In this document: positions 6,802-12,352 of the stretch, one piece after another | Numbering within the stretch: position 1 is the stretch's first letter | Layout of the letters: each line of letters opens with the position of its first letter | Assembly (NCBI GenBank): GCA_000432135.1 | Contig: HF990607.1 | Location: 1 to 12,352 of the forward strand | Length of the DNA: 12,352 nucleotides | Direction of reading: 5' to 3' | Source of the DNA: Firmicutes bacterium CAG:124 | GTDB taxonomy: Bacteria; Bacillota; Clostridia; Oscillospirales; Oscillospiraceae | Translations under genes and position numbers: made by a program | Notes under the pieces: generated by a model | Database searches by the model: none | What the model saw: the letters and a program-made list of their open reading frames with translations, nothing else | Told to the model about the DNA's origin: nothing

Positions 6802-6826
6802 CAGAAAAAAGCCTTAATTTTTTCTG
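6802..6826. repeat. Perfect inverted repeat between divergent promoters
   Basis: CAGAAAAAA and TTTTTTCTG form perfect 9-bp arms around a 7-nt spacer (GCCTTAA). It lies between the promoter of the DUF2974 gene and that of nifS, about 10 bp from the former -35 and 23 bp from the latter. It could be an operator or an A-tract upstream element. It follows no gene, so it is not placed as a terminator. Confidence 0.5.
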
Positions 6827-6849
6827 AATTCGTACAGCCTATAAACCTA

Positions 6850-6878
6850 TTGACTTTATGGGGAATATATGTTATGCT
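6850..6878 (+). promoter_or_regulatory. Promoter of the nifS-iscU operon
   Basis: TTGACT (6850-6855) and TATGCT (6873-6878) have a 17-bp spacer, with a predicted start near 6885 and a leader of about 35 nt. No IscR-type palindrome was recognised by eye. Confidence 0.8.
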
Positions 6879-6919
6879 CAAGCCATAAGAAAGAATTCCC
6901 TGCAAAGGAGCTGATATTG

Positions 6920-8107
6920 ATGCAAGTCTATGCGGACAACGCAGCAACCACCAGAATGCACCAGACGGCCATCGACACGATGACCTATCACCTGAACAAC
7001 ACCTTCGGCAACCCGTCGAGCCTCTACACCATCGGCCAGCAGGCCAAGGAGGTGCTCGAGACGGCGCGGGCCGATATGGCCGCCTGCTTCGGCGCCCAGC
7101 CGCGCGAGATCTATTTCACCTCCGGCGGCAGCGAGGCCGACAATCAGGCCATTACCTCCGCCGCCTATCTCGGCGCGCGCAAGGGCAAAAAGCACATCAT
7201 TTCCACCACGTTTGAGCATCACGCCGTCCTGCATACCCTGAAGCGGCTGGAAAAGCAGGGCTTTGAGGTAACGCTTCTGGACGTGCACGCGGACGGCCTT
7301 GTCTCGGCACAGCAGATCGCGGATGCCATCCGCGATGATACCTGCCTCGTGACCATCATGTTCGCCAACAACGAGATCGGCACCATTCAGCCGATCGAGG
7401 CAATCGGCGCGGTCTGCCATGAACGCGGCGTGCTGTTCCACACCGACGCGGTGCAGGCGGCGGGCCACGTGAAGATCGACGTGAACGCGATGCATATCGA
7501 TCTGCTGAGCCTGTCCGCGCACAAGTTCCACGGACCGAAGGGCGTGGGTATGCTCTACGCGCGGCGCGGCATCATCCTCACGAACCTCATCGAGGGCGGC
7601 GCGCAGGAGCGCGGCAAGCGCGGCGGCACGGAAAACGTCCCCGGCATCGCGGCCATGGCGGCAGCCTTGACGGAAGCCTGCGCCAATATGGATGAGAACA
7701 CAAAGAAGGTCACGGCCCTGCGGGACCAGCTCATTGACGGCATTTCCAAAATTCCGCACTGCGCGCTCAACGGCGCGCGGGAGCCGAGACTGCCCGGCAA
7801 TGTGAACTTCTGCTTTGAGGGCATCGAGGGCGAGAGCCTTCTGCTGCTGCTCGACGCGAAGGGCATCAGCGCGTCGTCCGGCTCTGCCTGCACATCCGGC
7901 TCGCTCGACCCCAGCCACGTGCTGCTGGCCATCGGACGGCCGCACGAGGTCGCGCACGGCTCGCTGCGCCTGACCATCTGTGAGGACAACACCGAAGAGG
8001 AAATCGACTATATCCTTGCCGAGCTTCCGCCGATCGTGGACGATCTGCGGAACATGTCGCCGGTCTGGAAGGACCTGATGAGCGGCAAGCGGCAGTTTAC
8101 GCTGTAA
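6920..8107 (+). CDS. nifS: Cysteine desulfurase, NifS/IscS class (group I)
   Basis: PLP enzyme that converts L-cysteine to alanine and passes the sulfane sulfur, as a cysteine persulfide, to an Fe-S scaffold in the cytosol. It has 395 aa, the normal length. Motifs are YADNAATTRM (4-13), GNPSSLY (30-36), the PLP-contacting FEHHAV (98-103, H100), HTDAVQA (174-180), the Schiff-base lysine K202 in SAHKFHGPKG and the persulfide cysteine C324 in SSGSACTSGSLDPSHVL. The SGSACTSGS loop marks the NifS/IscS group rather than SufS. The ATG at 6920 has AAAGGAG 9 nt upstream. A longer in-frame ATG at 6869 overlaps the promoter and is rejected. The stop is 14 nt from the scaffold gene. Specific naming as nifS is by similarity; no nitrogenase genes are visible, so it probably serves general Fe-S assembly. 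Confidence 0.95.
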   Translation: MQVYADNAATTRMHQTAIDTMTYHLNNTFGNPSSLYTIGQQAKEVLETARADMAACFGAQPREIYFTSGGSEADNQAITSAAYLGARKGKKHIISTTFEHHAVLHTLKRLEKQGFEVTLLDVHADGLVSAQQIADAIRDDTCLVTIMFANNEIGTIQPIEAIGAVCHERGVLFHTDAVQAAGHVKIDVNAMHIDLLSLSAHKFHGPKGVGMLYARRGIILTNLIEGGAQERGKRGGTENVPGIAAMAAALTEACANMDENTKKVTALRDQLIDGISKIPHCALNGAREPRLPGNVNFCFEGIEGESLLLLLDAKGISASSGSACTSGSLDPSHVLLAIGRPHEVAHGSLRLTICEDNTEEEIDYILAELPPIVDDLRNMSPVWKDLMSGKRQFTL

Positions 8108-8121
8108 GGAGGGCTTTTATC

Positions 8122-8559
8122 ATGGCACTGTATACCGAAACCGTCATGGATCACTTCATGCACCCGCGCAATGTCGGCGAGATCGCAGACGCGGACGGCG
8201 TCGGCGAGGTCGGCAACGCCAAGTGCGGCGATATCATGAAGATGTACCTGAAGATCAAGGACAACAAAATCGAGGACGTGAAGTTTGAGACGTTCGGCTG
8301 CGGCAGCGCGATCGCCTCAAGCTCCATCGCGACGGAGATGATCAAGGGCCGGACGCTGGAGGACGCGCTGGCGCTGACCAATCAGGAGGTCGTCGACGCG
8401 CTGGGCGGCCTGCCTGCGCACAAGCTGCACTGCTCCGTTCTGGCCGAGGAGACCGTCAAGTCCGCCATTCAGGACTATTACGAGAAAAACCACATCGAGT
8501 ACGACCACAGCAAATTCCCCAAAAAGGAAGACTGCGAGTCCTGCTGCCGGATGGTATAA
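8122..8559 (+). CDS. iscU: Fe-S cluster assembly scaffold, IscU/NifU N-terminal type
   Basis: Scaffold on which [2Fe-2S] or [4Fe-4S] clusters are built with sulfur from the upstream desulfurase. It has 145 aa. The three conserved ligand cysteines are present: C35 in GNAKCGDIMK, C60 in TFGCGSAIASS and C104 in LHCSVLAEE. D37 is the conserved aspartate after the first cysteine. The LPAHK loop (97-101) stands in for the canonical LPPVK chaperone-binding motif. After residue 125 there is a C-terminal extension ending DCESCCRMV, which adds C138, C141 and C142. AAGGAGGG ends 8 nt before the ATG. It is second in a two-gene operon; no hscA, hscB, fdx or iscR is nearby. The symbol nifU is often used for the clostridial orthologues. 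Confidence 0.94.
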   Translation: MALYTETVMDHFMHPRNVGEIADADGVGEVGNAKCGDIMKMYLKIKDNKIEDVKFETFGCGSAIASSSIATEMIKGRTLEDALALTNQEVVDALGGLPAHKLHCSVLAEETVKSAIQDYYEKNHIEYDHSKFPKKEDCESCCRMV

Positions 8560-8568
8560 CGAAACGCA

Positions 8569-8595
8569 CCGGGCGCGGCCATTGGCCGCGCCCGG
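8569..8595. terminator. GC-rich hairpin between convergent iscU and transglutaminase-like genes
   Basis: A perfect 12-bp inverted repeat (CCGGGCGCGGCC and its complement) with an ATT spacer, 9 nt past the iscU stop and 8 nt past the opposite gene's stop. On the plus strand no T run follows, and on the minus strand only a broken one (GCGTTTCGTT). Position argues for a shared terminator or 3'-end-stabilising structure. Lack of a clean T tract lowers confidence. Confidence 0.6.
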
Positions 8596-8603
8596 CTGCG
8601 CGC

Positions 8604-9623
8604 TCAATCAGCTTCGTTGACAGGGGCCTCCGCCTCATTTGCCTGCTGGATGGTGATGCTTTCCTGCGGGGCTTCGGAGAATTCGAGCTGGATGACGGCC
8701 TGCGGGAAATTGACCGAGCAGGACGCGCGTTTCCCGCGTTCGGCTGCAAGCCGCCCGGCAAGCGCCAGCAGCTGCTGCAGGGTGTCCCGGTTCAGGCCGC
8801 CGCCGCGCCAGTGGAACACGAACAGGGGCTGCTTTTTGCGCAGTGCCTGCGCAAGCCGCTTTTCCAGCTCCTCCGGCTTCGTGAGCGAGACGCTTCGATA
8901 GTAAAAGCCCTTCCCATCCGTGCAGGCGGGGACGGGCAGGACGAGCGGGGTGTGGTCGCGGAAGAGCCTGCCGTCGTCGAGGTTATAATAATCGTACCGC
9001 TTTTCGCCCCGCTGGAGCGAGTTGTCAAACGTCGCGTCGAGGTGGTAATACTGCCCGCCGACGCGCACGACATTCCATGTGTGGCGGTATTTGATCCCGC
9101 GCGCGGGGTCCGCCTCGCTGAGCGCGACGATGCACCACAGGCCGAGCTGGTCGCACAGCGCCTTGACGGTCTTCGCGATGCCCTCGCACACGCCGACGCC
9201 CTGCGTCATGGGGCCGAGAATTTCATGAGAATACGGCTTTTTGAGCTTGTCGTAGCGCACGTTTTCCAGAATGAAATCGTGCACGGCAAGCTCTTTTTCC
9301 GCCTCCGTCTTCCCTTCGAGCGGCTTCGTCAGCCGGGCCAGACGTGCACTGACCGCCTGCTGGTGCGTGCGAATTTTTGCTTTGTCAAACAGATACTCCG
9401 GCAGAAGCTCCATATGCGCCGCGCCGGTCATCCACCGGCAGCGGTAGCCGGTGACGTAAAAGAGCAGCGGCTCGTCGAGCTTCAGCCGCAGATACACGTC
9501 CGCAAGCTGCTTTTCATCCAGCGTCGGAATGCGGATGTCGGGCGCAAGCGCGCGAAAGCCGCCCAGAAGCGCGTCATACACGCCCTGCAGCGGCCGGGAA
9601 AGCTGTCCGTAATAATATCGCAT
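8604..9623 (-). CDS. Transglutaminase-like (papain-fold) domain protein
   Basis: A 339-aa protein with a bacterial transglutaminase/protease-like core. The family includes peptidases and crosslinking enzymes, and the substrate here is unknown. The catalytic triad appears intact: C146 in TQGVGVCEGIAKT, H181 in YRHTWNVV and D196 in YYHLDATFDNS. The N-terminal ~110 residues are a charged helical lead-in ending EKELAVHDFILENVRYD, typical ahead of this fold. No signal peptide or membrane segment is visible, so it is likely cytosolic. The last ~70 residues (FVFHWRGGG onward) are of unknown type. A GAGGT ribosome site overlaps the end of the dprA-like gene, which stops 6 nt upstream. It is third in the helicase operon. 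Confidence 0.87.
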   Translation of the reverse strand: MRYYYGQLSRPLQGVYDALLGGFRALAPDIRIPTLDEKQLADVYLRLKLDEPLLFYVTGYRCRWMTGAAHMELLPEYLFDKAKIRTHQQAVSARLARLTKPLEGKTEAEKELAVHDFILENVRYDKLKKPYSHEILGPMTQGVGVCEGIAKTVKALCDQLGLWCIVALSEADPARGIKYRHTWNVVRVGGQYYHLDATFDNSLQRGEKRYDYYNLDDGRLFRDHTPLVLPVPACTDGKGFYYRSVSLTKPEELEKRLAQALRKKQPLFVFHWRGGGLNRDTLQQLLALAGRLAAERGKRASCSVNFPQAVIQLEFSEAPQESITIQQANEAEAPVNEAD

Positions 9624-9629
9624 AGAACC

Positions 9630-10514
9630 TCAAAACTGCAGCTGCGCGGGCTGCAGATCATCCAGTCCGGACAGCGTCCGCACCGGGACTGCACCGCGCG
9701 CGATCAAAGCCTGCGCGCCCTCGGAGCCGTCGTCGCTTACAAACACCGGGCTCCAGCCGCGCCTTAAATTCTCCGTCGTCCCATCCCACGTGCCGCCTGC
9801 TCCGGCGCGGCACTGCGCGACGAGCGTTTTTTCGCCCATGGCGTGGATAAAATGGTTCCGCGACAGCGCCCGCTGTGCGGAAAACGGCAGATCATAGCCC
9901 TGCTCGGCCAGATATAAAACGTGCGCCTGCGCCGGGCAGTCCAGAAGCCGCCCGGCCGGGAAAACCACGGCGGAGCCGCCCGCCGTCAAACAGGCCTCCT
10001 GCGCCGCGCGGTCCGCACCCATCGCTCCGCCGGAACAGAGTGCGTACCCAGAGCGCGCAATGAGCCGCCCGGCGGCCTCCGCGAACGCGCGTCCGCCCTC
10101 CGTCAGTTCCCGCGAGCCGACGACGGAAATGCAGCGCATGGAAAGCGGCGTTTCATCCCCCTTCGCGAACAGCACCGCCGGGCACCGCTGGCCGAGCGTC
10201 TGCCGCAGGCGTGCGGGGTAGCGCGGCGACAAGCGCGTGATGGGCACGATCCCGTTCCGCTCTGCCGCGCGCAGATAGCGCTCCAGCTGTGTTTCGCGCG
10301 ACAACAGCCGCACGATGCGCCCGCACTGCTCCTGCGAATAGCCGAGCCGTTCCAGATCGCGCTCCGTCAGCTCCCGCAGCGGGTTTTCTCCGCCGGGGCC
10401 GAGGGCGCGCGCCCGCTTGGCAAGTTCCTGTACCTGCGGCATGGTCAGCGGCCTGTCCTCCGCCTCCGGCAGCGCGCAGCACAGAAGCAGCAGGCCGGTT
10501 TCTGCCGCCGTCAA
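9630..10514 (-). CDS. dprA: Divergent DprA/Smf-like DNA-processing protein
   Basis: A member of the DprA/Smf (SLOG/Rossmann-fold) family. Classical DprA loads RecA on incoming single-stranded DNA in competence. It has 294 aa. An N-terminal helical region (1-90) is followed by the Rossmann part: VVGSRELTEGGRAFA (131-145), SGGAMGADRAAQEACL (161-176; classical SGGARGIDAAAH), VVFPAG (183-188), SRNHFIHAMGEKTLVAQ (218-234) in place of the FPRRNRIIAGLS motif, and GTWDGTTENLRRG (241-253) in place of SGALITARYALEQGR. No C-terminal winged helix is seen. The start is TTG at 10514, overlapping the helicase stop as TTGA. No good ribosome site precedes it, so translational coupling is likely. An ATG at codon 25 is the alternative but would cut the N-terminal helices. 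It is not next to topA, the common neighbour of dprA. The symbol is family-level only. Confidence 0.82.
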   Translation of the reverse strand: MTAAETGLLLLCCALPEAEDRPLTMPQVQELAKRARALGPGGENPLRELTERDLERLGYSQEQCGRIVRLLSRETQLERYLRAAERNGIVPITRLSPRYPARLRQTLGQRCPAVLFAKGDETPLSMRCISVVGSRELTEGGRAFAEAAGRLIARSGYALCSGGAMGADRAAQEACLTAGGSAVVFPAGRLLDCPAQAHVLYLAEQGYDLPFSAQRALSRNHFIHAMGEKTLVAQCRAGAGGTWDGTTENLRRGWSPVFVSDDGSEGAQALIARGAVPVRTLSGLDDLQPAQLQF

Positions 10515-11704
10515 CGGAAGCGGCGGCGCGGCGGCGCCTTTTTGGGCTTCGGCGGCTCCTCCTCGACGAGGGAGCCGTCCTCCGCGAATTTCACGGGCTG
10601 TATGGCGTAGTGGGAATATTTCGCGATCTCCGCCAGCTTCGCCTGCTCCGGGAACGTGCCGAGGATGGACACGGCGATGCCCTTTTTCCGGGCACGGCCC
10701 GTGCGGCCGATGCGGTGGATATAATACTCGTTCTCCTCCGGCACGTCGTAGTTGATGACGCAGTCCACATCGTCGACGTCGATGCCGCGCGAGGCGACGT
10801 CCGTCGCGATCAGGATGGGGAGCTTGCCGTCCTTGAACGTGCGCATGGTCTTCTCACGCTTCTGCTGCGGGATATCGCCGTGGATGCAGTCGGCGTCGAG
10901 GCCCATGCGGACCAGATCGTCGCGCAGGCGCTGGCACATGACCTTCGTGTTGCAGAAGACGATGGTGCGCTCCAGCCGGAGCGTGCGGATGAGCCTGCTC
11001 GTCATCTCGATTTTTTCGAGCGGCGGGCAGGTGATGGAATACTGCGTGATGTCCGGGCGGTTGTCCGTATCGGCGGGGACGGTGATCTCCACCTCGTCGC
11101 GCTGGTACATCCACGAGACGGTCATGACCTCCTGTGAGATGGTCGCGGAGAACAGACCGAGATTGCGGCGGTTCTTGACCTTCTCGATGATCTTCGTCAC
11201 GTCGTCGAAGAAGCCCATGTCGAGCATCCGGTCGGCCTCGTCCAGCACGACGGTCTGCACCTTGTCAAACGAGAGCGTATGGCGCTTATAGTGGTCCATC
11301 AGCCGTCCCGGCGTGGCCACGACGATCTGCGGATGATTCTTCAGCTGCTTGATCTGCCCCTCGATCTTCGCGCCGCCGTAGACCACGGCCACGCGGATAT
11401 TCTTATAATAGGTAAGCAGCCCGCGCAGCTCGTCGCAGATCTGGATGGCAAGCTCACGCGTCGGGGCGAGGATCAGACCCTGTAAGTCCTCGCTTTCCGC
11501 GTCGATATGCTCGATCATGGGGATGCCGAAGGCGAACGTCTTGCCCGTGCCGGTCGGGGCCTTGGCAATGACGTCCTTCCACTGCATGAATTCCGGGATG
11601 GCCTCGGCCTGGATGCGGGTCGGGTATCCGTAGCCCTTCTTCTCCAGCGCCTGCAAAATCTCCTCCGACAGGCCAAGGTCGGCAAAAGTCAAGTTCTGTT
11701 CCAT
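10511..11704 (-). CDS. DEAD-box ATP-dependent RNA helicase
   Basis: An RNA-unwinding enzyme of superfamily 2, similar to CshA/DeaD/RhlE proteins that act in cold adaptation, ribosome assembly or mRNA turnover. It has 397 aa. Motifs in order are the Q motif GYGYPTRIQ (24-32), Walker A APTGTGKT (49-56), PTREL (81-85), TPGR (131-134), DEAD (155-158), SAT (186-188), then the second RecA lobe with IVFCNTK, HGDIPQQKRE, TDVASRGIDV and HRIGRTGRA. The C-terminus is short and basic (PPKPKKAPPRRRFR) with no DbpA-type RNA-binding domain. The ATG at 11704 has GAGGAAG 8 nt upstream. An in-frame ATG at 11758 lies inside the predicted -10. First gene of a minus-strand operon, overlapping the dprA-like gene by 4 nt. 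Confidence 0.95.
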   Translation of the reverse strand: MEQNLTFADLGLSEEILQALEKKGYGYPTRIQAEAIPEFMQWKDVIAKAPTGTGKTFAFGIPMIEHIDAESEDLQGLILAPTRELAIQICDELRGLLTYYKNIRVAVVYGGAKIEGQIKQLKNHPQIVVATPGRLMDHYKRHTLSFDKVQTVVLDEADRMLDMGFFDDVTKIIEKVKNRRNLGLFSATISQEVMTVSWMYQRDEVEITVPADTDNRPDITQYSITCPPLEKIEMTSRLIRTLRLERTIVFCNTKVMCQRLRDDLVRMGLDADCIHGDIPQQKREKTMRTFKDGKLPILIATDVASRGIDVDDVDCVINYDVPEENEYYIHRIGRTGRARKKGIAVSILGTFPEQAKLAEIAKYSHYAIQPVKFAEDGSLVEEEPPKPKKAPPRRRFR

Positions 11705-11753
11705 AGAGATCGCTTCCTCATTCAATGTTCTGGCGAAAATCGCAATTTTTTTA

Positions 11754-11782
11754 ATCATATCATATTTTCACCGCGTTTCCAA
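11754..11782 (-). promoter_or_regulatory. Promoter of the helicase operon
   Basis: On the minus strand TTGGAA (11782-11777) and TATGAT (11759-11754) have a 17-bp spacer. A second TATGAT overlaps at 11764-11759. The predicted start near 11747 gives a leader of about 43 nt, too short for a long cold-shock leader. Confidence 0.78.
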
Positions 11783-11816
11783 TCCCCTTCCCGGAAAAAA
11801 GAGGGCGTTTTTTTGC

Positions 11817-11845
11817 TTGCTTCCGTCCGGAATGCGCGGTATAAT
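11817..11845 (+). promoter_or_regulatory. Promoter of the cation diffusion facilitator gene
   Basis: TTGCTT (11817-11822) and a consensus TATAAT (11840-11845) have a 17-bp spacer, with a leader of about 25 nt. The -35 box is 35 bp from that of the divergent helicase promoter. The gap holds an A6 run (11795-11800) and a T7 run (11808-11814), which could act as upstream elements. Confidence 0.8.
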
Positions 11846-11877
11846 AAACCTTAAACACTTTGAAAGAGGCGGACGCT

Positions 11878-12352
11878 ATGACAAATTTCCTGCTGCGGCG
11901 CTTTGTTCCGGATTATCAGAATACCGCCGACCCCGCCGTGCGCGAAAAATACGGCAATCTTGCCGGGATCGTGGGCATCGTCTGCAATGTGCTGCTGTTT
12001 GCGGGCAAGCTTCTGGCCGGGACGCTCTGCGGCAGCGTATCCGTCACGGCGGACGCTGTTAACAACCTCTCCGACGCGTCAAGCTCTCTCGTGACGCTGC
12101 TGGGCTTCCGGCTGGCGGCCCGGCCCGCCGACGAGAAACACCCCTACGGCCACGCGCGGATGGAATACCTGTCCGGCCTTGCCGTGGCCGTGATGATCCT
12201 TGTGATCGGCGTGGAGCTGGTCAAAAGCTCGGTTCAGAAGATCCTGCACCCGGAGGCCGTGGAGTTTTCCGTCCTGACCGCCGCCGTGCTGACAGGCTCG
12301 ATCCTGCTGAAGATCTGGATGGCGCTGTTTGACCGGAAGGTCGGCAGGGAGA
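11878..12352 (+). CDS. Cation diffusion facilitator family metal transporter, N-terminal part (3' end outside window)
   Basis: Inner-membrane proton-coupled exporter of divalent metals (Zn, Fe or Mn), with 158 codons visible. A ~27-residue cytosolic lead is followed by hydrophobic segments at about 28-50, 66-81, 100-115 and 132-150. The TM2 metal-site region reads TADAVNNLSDASSSLV. The following loop ARPADEKHPYGHARMEYL is the hallmark PAD..HPYGHGR.E element. In TM2 the residues aligning with YiiP D45 and D49 are N62 and D66. An Asn-Asp pair has been linked to Mn export in MntE-type members, so manganese is possible, but the TM5 pair lies outside the window. AAAGAGG ends 8 nt before the ATG. 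Confidence 0.93.
   Translation, partial: MTNFLLRRFVPDYQNTADPAVREKYGNLAGIVGIVCNVLLFAGKLLAGTLCGSVSVTADAVNNLSDASSSLVTLLGFRLAARPADEKHPYGHARMEYLSGLAVAVMILVIGVELVKSSVQKILHPEAVEFSVLTAAVLTGSILLKIWMALFDRKVGRE

Noticed and set aside
6869..6919. Upstream ATG extension of nifS
   Set aside because: The ATG precedes the predicted -10 box (6873-6878) and the transcript start, and the ATG at 6920 has AAAGGAG and the normal NifS N-terminus.
8811..9767. 318-codon plus-strand frame opposite the transglutaminase-like gene
   Set aside because: Antisense to the catalytic triad region and spanning two minus-strand genes. No motif is seen.
10289..11137. 282-codon plus-strand frame opposite dprA-like and helicase genes
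   Set aside because: Antisense shadow of a gene with every DEAD-box motif present.
11705..11758. Upstream ATG extension of the helicase
   Set aside because: That ATG lies in the predicted -10 box. The ATG at 11704 has GAGGAAG at good distance.
11795..11814. A6-N7-T7 stretch considered as a terminator
   Set aside because: It lies between the divergent promoters of two genes, upstream of both, so no transcript would need to end there. An upstream promoter element is more plausible.
1..12352. Search by eye for CRISPR arrays, tRNA genes, insertion sequences and phage or defence modules
   Set aside because: No regularly spaced repeats, cloverleaf-like segments, transposase or integrase motifs, or recognisable defence genes were found. 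The content is housekeeping genes.

Overview
The window reads as a chromosomal housekeeping segment from a high-GC member of the Clostridia, most likely Oscillospirales (a relative of Oscillibacter, Flavonifractor or Intestinimonas). That placement is an inference. It rests on a T-box-controlled ileS, clostridial-type NifS/IscU proteins, sigma-A promoters with 17-bp spacers, strong GGAGG-type ribosome sites and clearly GC-rich coding DNA. I see no phage, insertion sequence, CRISPR, tRNA or rRNA signal.

Layout, left to right. (1) Positions 1-2345, minus strand: the first 686 codons of ileS (its 3' end lies outside the window), preceded by a complete isoleucine T-box leader with an ATC specifier, an intrinsic terminator and a good promoter. 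(2) 2401-5554, plus strand: a promoter and a three-gene operon made of a membrane-anchored parvulin-type foldase, a diacylglycerol-kinase-family lipid kinase and a GNAT acetyltransferase. The operon closes at a bidirectional terminator. The acetyltransferase is disturbed near its 3' end by a degenerate 36-bp tandem duplication and a frameshift at an A7C run. (3) 5574-6791, minus strand: a DUF2974/Mbeg1-like serine-hydrolase-type gene with its own promoter. (4) 6850-8559, plus strand: a promoter, a NifS-type cysteine desulfurase and an IscU/NifU-type scaffold, together a minimal two-gene Fe-S assembly operon. (5) 8604-11782, minus strand: a promoter, a DEAD-box RNA helicase, a divergent DprA/Smf-like protein whose TTG start overlaps the helicase stop, and a transglutaminase-like protein. 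Spacing suggests one operon. (6) 11817 to the end, plus strand: a promoter and the N-terminal third to half of a cation diffusion facilitator.

The units are functionally separate: translation, envelope protein folding and lipid metabolism, Fe-S biogenesis, RNA remodelling and metal export. I do not see a convincing new multi-gene system. The least routine items are the acetyltransferase frameshift at a canonical A AAA AAC heptamer, the coupled helicase/DprA-like/transglutaminase operon, the foldase's repeat-containing N-terminal tail ahead of its membrane anchor, and the Cys-rich tail on the Fe-S scaffold. Three genes (the hydrolase-like gene, nifS and the helicase) have longer in-frame ATG extensions whose start codons fall inside or next to the promoter -10 box. 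The downstream starts with good ribosome sites were chosen instead.
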